Shown: positions 46,895 to 57,672, numbered from the stretch's first letter. The stretch: 64,000 nt of DNA from Capra hircus (GCF_001704415.2 NC_030810.1:100266315-100330314), one strand, 5' to 3'. The notes: generated by a model not told the origin, from the sequence alone. Numbers and translations are program-made.

Positions 46895-47436
46895 TGCTTG
46901 CTCCTTGGAAGAAAAGCTATGAAAAACCTAGACAGCTATTAAAAAACAGAGACATTACTTGGCCAACAAAGGTCCATATAACCCAAGTTATGGCTTTTCA
47001 GTAGTCATGTATGGATGTGAGAGTTGGACCAGAAAGAAGGCTAAACGCCAAAGAACTGACGCTTTTGAGCTGCGGTGTTGGAGAAGACTCTTGAGAGTCC
47101 CTTGAACTGCAAGGAGATCAAACCAGTCCATCCTAAAGGAAATCAGCCCTGAATATTCATTGGAAGAAGGATTGATGCTGAAGCTGAAGCTCCAATACTT
47201 TGGCCACTTGATGCAAAGACCCAACTCGGAAAAGACCTTGATACTGGGAAAGACTGAAGGCAGGAGGAGAAAGGGAAGACAGAGGGCAAGATGTTTGGAT
47301 GGCCTCACTGACTCAATGGACATGAGTTTGAGCAAGCTCCAGGAGATGGTGATGAACAGGGAAGCCTGGTGTGCTGAAGTCCAAAGGGTCACAAACTAAG
47401 CAAAGCTTAGTTGGACACAACTAAGCAACTGAACAA
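46895..47436 (+). mobile_element. BovB LINE 3' fragment
   Basis: Starts at cttgctccttggaagaaaag and reaches the 3' end near acacaactaagcaactgaac. Its antisense gives the 134-codon ORF at 46988-47392. Confidence 0.92.
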
Positions 47437-47795
47437 CAAGCACACAGGCACTTCTCTCCTGAAGATCCAAACCATTTTTCAAAACAAATCTATTGGCATT
47501 TTTTTTTTCTCTCTAGGCTTGGATGTTGTTTAGGGCTCTTTCTCTCCTTTTTCATGAGCTCCTCAGAAATTCTCCACTAGGGTTATCTAACTGTAGATCC
47601 CTTCAGGTCAATATTTCTATTCTGACTGGTCATTATAATGCTGAATCCAAGTTCACCTCCAACCATTTTCTATTAAGGTAACCTCATCCTAGCAGGAAGC
47701 CCTCTCGGCTTAGATCCTCTTTTTGTGACCCCCTAAGGCTGGTCTCTATCTGTAGTCCATACCTGGTCCTCAAGAGAAAGAAAAAAATTCCCCTC
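47437..47795. other. Unassigned intergenic DNA
   Basis: Pyrimidine-rich; no gene or repeat recognised. Confidence 0.35.
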
Positions 47796-47946
47796 GGGAC
47801 TTCCCTGGTGGTCCAGTGGCTATGAACTTCAAGCTCCCAATGCAGGGAGCCCAGGTTTGAACCCCAAGCAGAGAATTAGATCCCACATGCCACAACTGAG
47901 ACCCAGCCAAATAAATAAATGATAAAAAAATAAATATATTTGTAAA
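47796..47946 (+). mobile_element. tRNA-derived SINE, its tail inside a duplication
   Basis: Head gacttccctggtggtccagt, tail acccagccaaataaataaat. The last part lies in the 96-bp tandem duplication. Confidence 0.88.
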
Positions 47947-48082
47947 ATCCCCCTCATTCAATACAATCTCAACTCTGCCTTCTTTTCACAACTGAGACCC
48001 AGCCAAATAAATAAATGATAAAAAAATAAATATATTTGTAAAATCCCCCTCATTCAATACAATCTCAACTCTGCCTTCTTTT
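47891..48082. repeat. Perfect 96-bp tandem duplication
   Basis: 47891-47986 and 47987-48082 are identical by eye over all 96 bases. The unit begins cacaactgagacccagcc inside a SINE and ends ctctgccttctttt in unique sequence. Confidence 0.93.
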
Positions 48083-48199
48083 CTACTGCCACAGGCTGCT
48101 TTAGCCAATTTCTTTTCTTTCTTTTTTCAAATTTTATTTTATTGCAGTTAGAACACCTAATGTGAGATCTACCTTCTTAACAAATTTTTAAGTGTAAAA

Positions 48200-49510
48200 T
48201 CAGTTCAGTTCAGTCGCTCAGTTGTGTCCAGCTTTTTGCAACCCCATGGACTTCAGCATGCCAGGCTTCCCTGTTCATCACCAACTCCCGGAGTTTACTC
48301 AAATTCATGTCCATTGAGTCGGTGATGCCATCCAACCATCTCATCCTCTGTCGTCCCCTTCTCCTCTTGCCTTCAATCTTTCCCAGCATCAGGGTCTTTT
48401 CAAATGAGTCAGCTCTTTGCACCAGGTGGCCAAAGTACTGGAGCTTTAGCTTCAGCATCAGTCCTTCCAATGACTATTCAGGACTGATTTCCTTAGGATA
48501 GACTGGTTGGATCTCCTTGCTGTCCAAGGGACTCTCAAGAGTCTTGTCCAGCACCACAGTTCAAAAGCATCAATTCTTCAGTGCTCAGCTTTCTTTCTAG
48601 TCCAACTCTCACATCCATACATATTACCGGAAAAACCATAGCTCTGACTAGACGGACCTTTGTAGGCAAAGTAATGTCTCTGCTTTTTAATATGCTGTCT
48701 AGGTTGGTCATAACTTTTCTTCCTAGGAGTAAGCGTCTTTTAATTTCATGGCTGCAGTCACCATCCATTGATTTTGGAGCCCCCAAAAATAAAGTCTGTC
48801 ACTGTTTTCATTGTTTCCCCTTCTATTTGCCATGAAGTGATGGGACCAGATGCCATGATCTTAGTTTCTGAATGCTGAGTTTAAGCCAACTTTTTCACCC
48901 TCCTCTTTCACGTTCATCAAGAGCCTCTTTAGTTCTTCTTCAGTTTCTTCCATAAAGATGGTGTCATCTGCATATCTAAGTTATTGATATTTCTCCCAGC
49001 AATCTTGATTCCAGCTTGTGCTTCTTCCAGTCCAGCATTTCTCATGATGTACTCTGCATAGAAGTTAAATAAGCAGGGTGACAATATACAGCCTTGACAT
49101 ACTCCTTTCCCAATTTGGAACAAGTCTGTTGTTCCATGTCCAGTACTAACTCTTGCTTCTTGACCTGCATACAGATTTCTCAGGAGGCAGGTCAGGTGGT
49201 CTGGTATTCCCATCTCTTTAAGAATTTTCCACAGTTTGTTGTGATCCACACAATCAAGGGCTTTGGCATAGTCAATGAAGCAGAAGTAGATGTTTTTCTA
49301 GAACTCTCTCACTTTTTCAATGATCTAGTCGATGTTGGCAGTTTGATCTCTGGTTCCTCTGCATTTTCTAAATCCAGCTTGAACACCTGGAAGTTCATGG
49401 TTCACGTACTGTTGAATCCTAGCTTGGAGAATTTTGAGCATTAATTTGCTAGCCTGTGAAATGAGTACAATTTTGTGGTGGTCTGAGCATTCTTTGGCAT
49501 TGCCAAAGAA
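48200..49510 (-). mobile_element. BovB LINE, 1.3 kb, RT to 3' end
   Basis: Reverse copy inside L1, bounded by ttaagtgtaMaa at 48188-48199 and 49511-49522. RT pieces are at 48929-49249 (GHGTTDLFQIGKGV); the YADD region is frameshifted near 48980. Confidence 0.94.
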
Positions 49511-50093
49511 TTAAGTGTACAATAGATTATCATTAACTATACATACAATGTCATACAGAAGATATCTAGAGCTTATTCCTCTTACTTCACCGAAACCTTA
49601 TGCCTGTTCTTAAGTAATTCCTCATGACTATGATGTTGAGCATCTTTTCATGTGCTTATTGGCCATTTGTAAATCTTCCTTAGAGAAATATCTATTCAGA
49701 TCCTTTGTCTAATTTTCAATTGAGTTATTTGTCTTCCTATTATTTAGTTGTACAAATACTTTAGATATTCCAAATACAAATCTCTTATCAGATATAAGAT
49801 TTTCAAACATTTTTTCCCATTGTGTGGGTTTTTTTTCACTTTCTCGATTGTGTCCTTTGAAGCTCAAGAGTTTTAAATTTGAAGAAGTCCAATTTATCTT
49901 TTTCTCTCTTACTGCTGTCATATCTAAAAATCCTTTACCAAATCCAGTGTTATGAAAATTTATTCCTTTTTTCTGAATTTTATAGTTTTAGCTCTTACAT
50001 TTGGGTCTTTGGTCTATTTTGAGTTAATATTTATATATGGTGTGAAGTAAGGGTCTAACTTCAATCTTTTGCGTATGACTATCTAGTTTTCCA

Positions 50094-50318
50094 GGCTTCC
50101 CGGGTAGGGCTCAGTAATGGTAAAGAATTCCCCTGCAATGCAGGAGACACAGGAGAGGTGGGTTCAATCCCTGAGTCAGGAAGATCCCCTGGAGGAGGGC
50201 ATGGCAATCCACTCCAGTATTTCGCCTGGAGAATCCTGTGGAAAGAGGAGCCTGGCGGTTTACAATCCATAGGGTCACAAAGAGTCAGAGACGACTCAAG
50301 TGATGGAGCACACAGGCA
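50094..50318 (+). mobile_element. Bov-tA SINE
   Basis: Forward copy aggcttcccgggtagggctc ... agtcagagacgactcaagtg inside the L1. The duplication atctagttttcc / atccagtctccc is diverged. Confidence 0.9.
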
Positions 50319-50570
50319 CATCCAGTCTCCCAAGTACCATTTGTTTTCTTTCCTTATTGAATGGTGTTGACCCTCTTCTCAAAAATCAGTTGACAATACA
50401 TACATGTTTATTTCTGTACTCTCAATTCTATTCCATTGATGTGTATGTCTATTCTTATGTCAATACTACACTATCTTAATGACTATAGCTTTATGGTGAG
50501 TTTTTAAATTGAGAAGAGAGAGTCCTCTGACTTTCTTTTCAGTATTGTTTTGATAGTGGACTTAATAACT

Positions 50571-50912
50571 GAAATTGATCGCTTCTGGGACGTACCTGAT
50601 TTTTTGTTAAGAGATAGGAATGACAGCACAAACATAGTGATTAGAAAAAATAAAACAATTTTTTGTTCATACCTAGTAAGTTAAGACACCACAATAAATT
50701 AATTACAGTAAGTACTCAGAACTTGAAAAAATATTACAAAAAGGTTTGCACTTAACACAGAATTGGAGTGTTCAAGACAATTGTACAGGGATTTAACAGA
50801 GCAAGGAAGCCCCAGTTGTTTTCTGAGTTACAGATACTTTTCATGTCTTGCCTTGGAGTATTTCACCTACTTTTACATATGCTTATATCTTGAAGGTCAC
50901 CTATACTAATGT
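50571..50912. other. Unassigned DNA upstream of CTXND2
   Basis: No repeat recognised. It could hold a non-coding 5' exon or the promoter of CTXND2, but no CpG island or TATA box convinces me. Confidence 0.35.
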
Positions 50913-50925
50913 TATCAGTGTCATG

Positions 50926-51129
50926 CGTGTGCGAATGTGTGTGTTAGTCGCTCAGTCATGTCCAACTCTTTGCGACACTATGGACTGTAGCTCTCCAGGC
51001 TCCTCTATCCTTGGAGTTCTCCAGACAAGAATACGTGAGTGGGTAGATTCCCTGCTCCAAGGATGAAACCCGGCTCTCCCATATCACAGGCAGATTGTTT
51101 ACTGTCTGAGCCACCAGGAAAGGAAGCCC
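50926..51129 (-). mobile_element. Bov-tA SINE
   Basis: Reverse copy; 13-bp duplication tatcagtKtcatg at 50913-50925 and 51130-51142, one mismatch. Confidence 0.94.
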
Positions 51130-51219
51130 TATCAGTTTCATGAGTACCTCTTAAATAAATCTTGCTAATTGTTTTGGAAACCCTCTTTGGTTTCAACATA
51201 ACAGTGTTAAGAAAATACA

Positions 51220-51585
51220 TACATAGAGGGGTGCGTTAGGTTGGGAGATTGGTATTGACACATATACAGTATCATGTGCAAAATAGATAGCTAGTGGAAA
51301 CCTGCAGTATGACACAGGGAACTCAGCTTGGTGCTCTGTAATGACCTAGAGGGGTGGGATGGGGGGTGGGGGGCAATGGAAGGGAGGTCCAAGAGGGAGG
51401 CGATACACAGTGCAATGCAGAGCTCAGTCCTGCCTTACTCTTCAAAACCCCATGGACTGTAGCCCACCAGGCTCCTCTGTCCATGGAATTTTTCAGGCAA
51501 GAAATGCTGGAGTGGGTTGACTGATTCACTTCGTTGTACAGCAGAAACCAACACAACATTATAAAGCAACTATTACCCCAAGCTT
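51220..51585 (+). mobile_element. L1 3' UTR fragment, split by Bov-A
   Basis: ttgggagattggtattgaca, gggaactcagcttggtgctc, then after the SINE ttgtacagcagaaaccaaca. Ruminant-type L1 3' end. Confidence 0.7.
51416..51518 (-). mobile_element. Bov-A SINE monomer
   Basis: Reverse monomer agctcagtcctgccttactc ... ctggagtgggttgactg. Confidence 0.85.
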
Positions 51586-51589
51586 CTAG

Positions 51590-51815
51590 GGCTCCCCTAG
51601 TAGCTCAGATGGTAAAGCATCCGACTGCAATTCAGGAGATCTGGGTTCAATCCCTGGGTCGGGAAGATCCCCTGGAGAAGGAAATGGCAACCCACTCCAG
51701 TATCCTTGCCTGGAAAATCCCATGCACAGAAGAGCCTGGGGCGGGGGGGGGGGGGGAAGGTTCAGTCCATGGGGGTCACAAAGAGTTGGACACGATTAAG
51801 CAACTAACACACACA
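51590..51815 (+). mobile_element. Bov-tA SINE with a poly-G expansion
   Basis: Forward copy; taccccaa at 51574-51581 and 51816-51823 may be its duplication. A G-tract (51738-51756, one C inside) replaces part of the usual cctggcgggctacagtcc. It ends 70 bp before the CTXND2 coding exon. Confidence 0.9.
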
Positions 51816-51880
51816 TACCCCAATTTTTTAAAATACATACATACAAATATAAGCCAATAAACTTGTTTTATCCTCTTTTG

Positions 51881-51886
51881 TCTAGG
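51881..51886 (+). other. CTXND2: Splice acceptor of the CTXND2 coding exon
   Basis: A pyrimidine-rich run (tttatcctcttttgtctag) ends in AG at 51884-51885, so the exon would begin at 51886, 43 bases before the ATG. Inferred. Confidence 0.7.
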
Positions 51887-51928
51887 AATATGACAAATCT
51901 GGACTAGGGTAAAGAGGTGTGTGTTCCC

Positions 51929-52096
51929 ATGGATGACTCAAGCCCGTCCAGTAGTGTTGACGTAGACAAAGGCTTTGCCATCGCCTTTGTTGTTCTCCTG
52001 CTTCTCTTCCTGGTAGTGATGATTTTTCGGTGTGCCAAGTTGGTGAAGAATCCCTATGAGGCCAGCTCTGCAGCCACAGAACCATCTCTGAGCTGA
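51929..52096 (+). CDS. CTXND2: Cortexin domain-containing protein 2 (55 aa)
   Basis: Cortexins are very small single-pass membrane proteins; the biochemical role of this member is not known to me. Seen: a complete 55-codon ORF from ATG (51929) to TGA (52094-52096). Residues 1-15 are Ser/Asp-rich (MDDSSPSSSVDVDKG). Residues 16-33 (FAIAFVVLLLLFLVVMIF) form one transmembrane helix. RCAKLVKNPYEASS follows at 34-47, where Arg/Cys, basic residues and the NPY are the cortexin signature. Positive charges after the helix predict an outside N-terminus and a cytoplasmic C-terminus. The human protein, as I recall it, is also 55 aa and near-identical in this core. The full CDS lies in one exon with an acceptor at 51885; 5' exons were not found. 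Position downstream of ARNT's divergent side fits human 1q21.3. No frameshift or stop. Confidence 0.93.
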   Translation: MDDSSPSSSVDVDKGFAIAFVVLLLLFLVVMIFRCAKLVKNPYEASSAATEPSLS

Positions 52097-52344
52097 AGTA
52101 TGAAAACACCTGCTAGACTTCCCTTCACAGGAGATCTGAAATCTCTTACACAGACATTTATGAAACAGACTGTTCATTACTCCACCTCCCTATTTCTCAG
52201 CTTCCTCCCCCTTGCATTCCACAATAGGCATATGAGGGTGAGTTGAGAATAATAATAGGGATGAAACACAAGCTAGTCTGTATTGTTCTATTCAGGGAAA
52301 TAGCTACCAAAGCGGGGTCGAGACAGGTTGAACTTATCTGTTAG

Positions 52345-52350
52345 AATAAA
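52345..52350 (+). terminator. CTXND2: Poly(A) signal, likely for CTXND2
   Basis: AATAAA about 250 bp after the stop codon, with a SINE starting 9 bases later. A second AATAAA at 52928-52933 beyond the SINE is an alternative; which is used cannot be read from sequence. Confidence 0.5.
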
Positions 52351-52358
52351 GCCTGGAG

Positions 52359-52690
52359 GGGCTTCCCCAGAGGCTCTGTGGTAAAGAATCAGCCTGCTAA
52401 CACAGAAGAGGTGGATTTGATCCCTGGTCTGTGGAGATCCCACATGCTGCAGAGCAAAGAAGCCCAAGCAGCATAACTACTGAGCCTGTGCTCTGGAACC
52501 CAGGAGCCACAACTACTGGAGCCTGGCCACCTTAGAGCCTGTCCTCCTCAGCGAGAGAAGCCACCACAATGAAAATCCCACATACAGTCCCTGGAGAGTA
52601 GCCCCCTCTAACTGCAGCTAAAGAAAAACCCACACAGCAGCAAAGACCCAGCACAGCCAAAAATGAATGAATAAATAAGCAAATAAAAAT
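52359..52690 (+). mobile_element. CHR-type tRNA-derived SINE, long form
   Basis: ggggcttccccagaggctct ... acccagcacagccaaaaatg and A-rich tail. Inserted in or just behind the CTXND2 3' UTR. Confidence 0.9.
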
Positions 52691-53047
52691 GTTAAAATAA
52701 GACCATGGGTTTCAATCCTCCAATATCTAATCTTCTTAAGATAATTAGACAGTTGGCCATAATTTTATGAGGTAACATAATATAATATCATGATGCTTGG
52801 TAAGGTGCATCTAAGCCCTCCTAGAGGTGGTCTTAGGAGGTCCCTTTAGTTATGCAAATATAAGGCCAGCAGGAACCAGTTATCCTATGATGAGAATTTA
52901 ACAGAACTTTTTTAGTGTATGAAGCTCAATAAAAGCTGATGCCCTCCTTAAGTGGGCAGAGTTCTGTAGTAAAGGGGAAATAATGTGCCTTGGGTAACCC
53001 CTTAACCTCCCTCAGCCTACATTTCCTCACTTGCAAAATAACATCTA
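52691..53047. other. Unassigned DNA, possible distal CTXND2 3' UTR; MIR trace at the end
   Basis: Contains AATAAA at 52928 and an octamer ATGCAAAT near 52853. 52985-53043 (aacctccctcagcctacatt) looks like a MIR tail. Confidence 0.4.
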
Positions 53048-53508
53048 GTGTGTTGAAAAGGAGCCCTCAAAATGATACGTCCATGTCCTTATCCCTGAAA
53101 TCTATGAACATGACCTTATTTGGAAAGATGGTCTTTGCAGATGTAAAGTTAAGGATTTCAAGATGAATTCAACCTGGATTAGTGGGGTAAGCCCTAAATC
53201 CCATGACAAATGTCTTTATGAAAGACAGAAGAGAAGACATGCACACAGAGGGGAAAAGGTCAAGTGAAAATGAAAGCAGAGATGGGAGTTATGCAACCAC
53301 AGCTAAAGAATCCTTGCCTGGAACCATCAGAAGCTGGAAGAGGCAAGGAAGTTTTCCCTCCAGAGCCTTTGGAGGGAGTGCAGCCCTACCAACACCTTGA
53401 TTTTGGACTTCTAGCCTTCAGGACTCTGAGAGAATAAATGTCCCTTGTTTTAAGTCACCTAGTTTGTGATCCTTTGTTATGGCAGTCACAGGAAGCTGAT
53501 ATATAATA
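53048..53508 (+). mobile_element. MaLR (MLT1-like) solo LTR
   Basis: ccttatttggaaagatggtc, tttgcagatgtaaagttaag, aacaccttgattttggactt, AATAAA, ccttgttttaagtcacctag, ttgttatggcagtcacagga. Longer than the copy at 2395-2712. No internal viral genes. Confidence 0.72.
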
Positions 53509-53659
53509 CACGATGATGTGTCACCATCAGCATCCTAGGGACTTTTTAAGAGAAAAGAGAAGGAAATCATAACTCCATCTCTCCGAAGTCTGAAGTTATG
53601 GAAACGTGGTAGAGCGAGCAATGACTAACTGGCAGGAAAGTCCATAAGAGAGGCCACTA

Positions 53660-53864
53660 GAGGGACTTTCCTGGTGGTCCAGTGGTTGGGAATCCGCCCT
53701 GTAATGCAGGAGACATCGGTTCTGTCTCTGGTCCAGGAACTAAGATCCCCCATGCTGCGGGGCACTAAGTCTGTGTGCCACAACTAGACAGTCCATCCAC
53801 CTCAGAGAAAGATCACTCATGATGCAACTAAAATCTGTTGCAATAAATAAATTAATTAAAAGTT
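53660..53864 (+). mobile_element. CHR-type tRNA-derived SINE
   Basis: gggactttcctggtggtcca ... acaactagacagtccatcca and A-rich tail. Confidence 0.88.
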
Positions 53865-53963
53865 TTTCTTATTATTCTTTGTCACCCTCTTCCATACTGT
53901 CCTCTTTAGAAGTCACTATGTGCGGGTCACACTTTAGAAATATAAAGTTACTTTTTCTTTCCT

Positions 53964-54480
53964 TTTTAAAAAAGTTAATTTTCTAATTGGAGGAAAATTG
54001 CTTTACAAGGTGTTGGTTTCTGCTGTACAGTAACGTGAATCAGCCATAATTATACAAATATCCCCTCCCTCTGAAGCCTCCCTCCCCTACCCCATCCCAC
54101 CCCTGTAAGTCATCACAGAGCACCCTATGTTATATAGCTCCCTGCGTTATATAGCAACTTTTCACCAGCTATCTATTTCACACATGGTAGTGTATATACG
54201 TCAGTGCTACTTTCTCCATCTCATCCCACTCTCTCTTTGCACTCTGTCCCCTCACCCCCGTGCCCACAAGTCCATTCTCCACATCTGCATCTTCCCTGCA
54301 AGGGATTGATTCCTTCCCTGCAAATAGGTTTATCAGTACCATTTTTCTAGGTTCCATACATATGTGTTAATATATGATATTTGTCTTTCTCTTTCTGACT
54401 TAACTTCACTGCATAACAGGCTATGGGCTCATTTACCTCACTACCACTGACTCAAATTTGTTCCTAAAATATTTTTACTG
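53964..54480 (-). mobile_element. Ruminant L1 3' UTR in reverse
   Basis: tgctttacaaggtgttggtt, ttctgctgtacagtaacgtg, gtaagtcatcacagagcacc, ctatctatttcacacatggt. 5'-truncated. Confidence 0.82.
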
Positions 54481-54495
54481 GGAGAGAGAGAGAGA

Positions 54496-54630
54496 CTTCC
54501 CTGGTGGTCCAATGGCTAAGACTCTGCACTCCCAATGCAGGGAGCCTGGGTTCAATCCCTGGTCAGGGAACTGGATCCTGCATGCTGTAACTAAGACCTA
54601 GAACAGCCAAATAAATAAATGAAAAGAGAG
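54496..54630 (+). mobile_element. tRNA-derived SINE
   Basis: gacttccctggtggtccaat ... acagccaaataaataaatga, inserted in a GA-repeat that now flanks both ends (54483-54495 and about 54625-54637). Confidence 0.9.
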
Positions 54631-54639
54631 AGAGAATTC

Positions 54640-55360
54640 ACTAGAAGGAAAGGAGGCACCTAGGCCACTGACGAAGGCTCAATACAGGTCTGGCTGAAGA
54701 AAATTGGTTCTAGCACGGTAAATAATAGAGACTAAAGCTCTTAGGTCCAGCCAGGCTGGGCTAAATGTTCTAGGCAACAGCAACCTCATATGGGAATGCG
54801 AACTAAGAGAGTCATAATCTTGGAATCTAAGTGTGGGGCTTAGATTCATAATCTTGGAATCTAAGTGTGGGGAATCTAAGTGTGGGCTTGTGCAGGTACT
54901 TGGACCAGCACGCAGTCACTTCCGAGGAGACTTGTATCCTTGGCGACCAGGCTGGGCCAGGCTTTAGCAGCAATACTAGATGGTATGGAAACAGAACTCT
55001 AGCCGTGCACTGTTAGCAGAGACTTGATGATTATCTCTGTTTCTGATTCCTGGAGACAGGGCTTCTTCCCCTACGCCTGGCTTGAGTAAATCCTCAGGAT
55101 TATTTGAGAATAGAAGAAAGGAAACCAAAGGCTTCTACTGGAGATACTAGACTTTGCCTTCACCAGAACAGAGGGTGTTATATTGGTTAAACTGGAGAAA
55201 GAGATGATTTGTACCCTTATTGAATAAAAAGAAATGCACAGTAAGGTACAGGTCAGGATAAAATAAAAGCAGATTTAGATTGAAGCAGTACTTGAGGGTG
55301 ACATGTGTTTCCCTCCAGAAGCTCAGAAATTAACCTTTTCCCCACCTTCCAAAGTTAAAT
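54640..55360. other. Unassigned 0.7-kb stretch with a 27-bp repeat
   Basis: No known repeat recognised. A 27-bp unit occurs at 54812-54838 and 54846-54872, with a 14-base partial copy at 54873-54886. No ORF of note. Confidence 0.4.
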
Positions 55361-55361
55361 G

Positions 55362-55576
55362 AATAACTTCCTAGGTGATTCAGTGGTAAAGAATCAGCCT
55401 GCAATGCAGGAGACATAGGTTCAGTCCGTGGGTCAGGAAGATGCCCTGGAGGAGGAAATGGCAACCCATGCCAGTATTCTTGTCTGAAAAATCCCATGGA
55501 CAAAGGAGCCTGGCCGGTTACAGTCCATAGGGTCACAAAGAGTTGAATACAACTAAATGACTGAGCACACGTGCAC
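55362..55576 (+). mobile_element. Bov-tA SINE followed by (CA)n
   Basis: acttcctaggtgattcagtg ... gagttgaatacaactaaatg; a (CA)n tract at 55573-55591 grew from its tail. Confidence 0.9.
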
Positions 55577-55592
55577 ACACACACACACACAG

Positions 55593-56095
55593 GCCATCTA
55601 AAATAAAATGCAAGACAAACACATGGTTAATCAGAGCATCAATATACAGTCACAGAGAGGCACAGATTTGACTGTTATCTTACTTTCTCCCTTAACTTAT
55701 CCAAGGGGAGTGGAAATGCATCAATTAGAAGTGTATCAAATGCGGAAGCAGAGAAAGAGGAGCAACCCAAGGCAAACTCACACAGGGACAATGTGGTGAA
55801 TGCTGTTTAGGAAAGAAGGCAACTTAGCCATTGGACAACAGAATATTTCCAGTCCTGGTAGTCAGATGGTCCTTAGTGTGGAGATTCAGGGAGTTGAAGC
55901 CCACACACCTTGAATCCATCTGGTTTTAGCGCCCACATTAGCTCTGTTAATCTGGTGTCCTTAAATATTCCTTCCACTTACCTTAAACTGGTGGCTTAGA
56001 AATCCAATGGGTTTGCAAAGAAGTTTTATTGGGCAGACCCCCTCCAGTATAATCTACAAACCTTGTGCAGGTGTGTGTTGCATTTTACATTTGAT
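55593..56095. other. Unassigned intergenic DNA
   Basis: No recognised gene or repeat. Confidence 0.35.
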
Positions 56096-56395
56096 TTTTG
56101 AGTTAACATTTAAAAATTATTGTGAAAGTAATAAATGCACAGTGGTAAAAAACATTTTTTTATAAATGTTACTTAAGATTAAAAATGTAGAAATTTCCTA
56201 GACACTGCCTTGTTTCACAAATCTTCTTTCCAGAGTAACTGCTATTAAGGTAATTTGTTTTTACACATATGTGTATTTTTCCAGACATTCTTTTCTTTTT
56301 ATTTTTAAAGTAATATTTTGAATAAACTATCCATTTTTATGCTTCAGAATTCAAAAACTATTAAATGGTATACTGTAAAAACTCTTGGAGTCAAG

Positions 56396-57197
56396 ACTGT
56401 GGGTAAAAATATCAATAACCTCAGACATGCAGATGATACCACACTTATAGCAGAAAGCCAAGAGGAATTAAAGAGCCTCTTGATGAAGGTGAAAGAACAG
56501 AGTGAAAAAGATGGTTTAAAACTCAACATTTAAGAAAAGAAGATCATGGCATCCAGTCCCATCACTTCATGGCAAATAGATGGGGAAACAATGGAAACAG
56601 TGATAGACTTTATTTTCTTGGGCTCCAAAATCACTGTGGACGGTGACTGCAGCCATGAAATTAAAAGACACTTGCTCCTTGGAAGAAAAGCAATGAAAAT
56701 CCTAGACAGTATATTGAAAAGCAGAGACATTTTTTTGCCTACCAAGGTCTGTATAGCCAAAGCTATGATTTTTCTGGTAGTCATGTATGGATGTGAGAGC
56801 TGGATAATAAAAAAGGCTGAGCACCAAAGAAGTGATGCCTTCAAACTGTGGTGCTGGAGAAGACTCTTGAGAGTCCCTTGGACAGCAAGGAAATCAAACC
56901 AGTCTGTCCTAAAGGAAATCAGTCCTGAATATTCATTGGAAGAACTGATGCTGAAGCTGAAGCTCCAATACTTTGCCTACCTGATGCAAAGAGCTGACTC
57001 ATTTGGAAAGACCTTGATGCTTAGAAAGATTGAGGGCAGGAGGAGAAGGGGATAACAGAGGATAAGATGGTTGGATGGCATCACCAACCCAGTGGACATG
57101 AGTTTGAGCAAACTCGGGGAGATGGTAAAGGACAGGAAAGCCTGGTGTGCTGCAGTCCATGGGGTTGCAGAGTCGGACACAACTGAGTGCCTAAACA
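56396..57197 (+). mobile_element. BovB LINE, 0.8 kb, RT active site to 3' end
   Basis: Begins just before the RT box, which reads HADD (Tyr to His), and ends gagtcggacacaactgagtg. A 170-codon open piece at 56546-57055 is the conserved C-terminal region. It sits inside an old L1-type repeat (56096-56345 and 57198-57326). Confidence 0.93.
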
Positions 57198-57340
57198 GCA
57201 AAACTCTTACTCCCACCCTTGTCCCTACCTTCAATTTGCCCTCCTCAGAGACAACCAGTATTAATTTCTTAGGTATCCATCCAGTGATATTTTACATATA
57301 TGTATAAAAATGTGTATTTTTGCTATTATTTAACAACTAA

Positions 57341-57550
57341 GGGACTTCATCTGTGGTCCAGTGGCTAAGTCACCACGCTCCAAACACAGAGGACCCAGGT
57401 TCCATCCTTGGTCATGGAACTAGTTTCCACATGCCGAAACTAAGAGTTCACACGCCACAACTAAAGATTCTTCATACCACAAAAGAGATCGAAGATCCCA
57501 CATGCCTCGGGATCTAACTGAGACCCAGCACAGCCAAATAAAGAAATAAA
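57341..57550 (+). mobile_element. CHR-type tRNA-derived SINE
   Basis: gggacttcatctgtggtcca ... acccagcacagccaaataaa; perfect 14-bp duplication tatttaacaactaa at 57327-57340 and 57551-57564. Confidence 0.95.
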
Positions 57551-57577
57551 TATTTAACAACTAATAGCATGGTATAT

Positions 57578-57660
57578 TGGAGAAGAAAATGGCAACCCAC
57601 CCCAGTACTCTTGCCTGGAAAATTCCATGGACAGAGGAGCCTGGTAGGCTGCAGTCCATG
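57578..57660 (+). mobile_element. Bov-A SINE monomer, cut short
   Basis: tggagaagaaaatggcaacc ... taggctgcagtccatg, between copies 1 and 2 of agcatggtatat (57566-57577, 57661-57672). Confidence 0.85.
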
Positions 57661-57672
57661 AGCATGGTATAT

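Larger units (their letters stand above)
48110..50570 (-). mobile_element. Old L1 (L1M-type) in reverse, split by BovB and Bov-tA
   Basis: 48110-48187, 49523-50093 and 50319-50570 read as one reverse L1: tgcagttagaacacctaatg, catcttttcatgtgcttatt, gggtctttggtctattttga, caagtaccatttgttttctt, actatagctttatggtgagt. Confidence 0.82.

Noticed and set aside
47891..48082. Direct repeat as a CRISPR-like or attachment-site array
   Set aside because: Only two copies, no spacers, half of the unit is a SINE tail in a mammalian genome.
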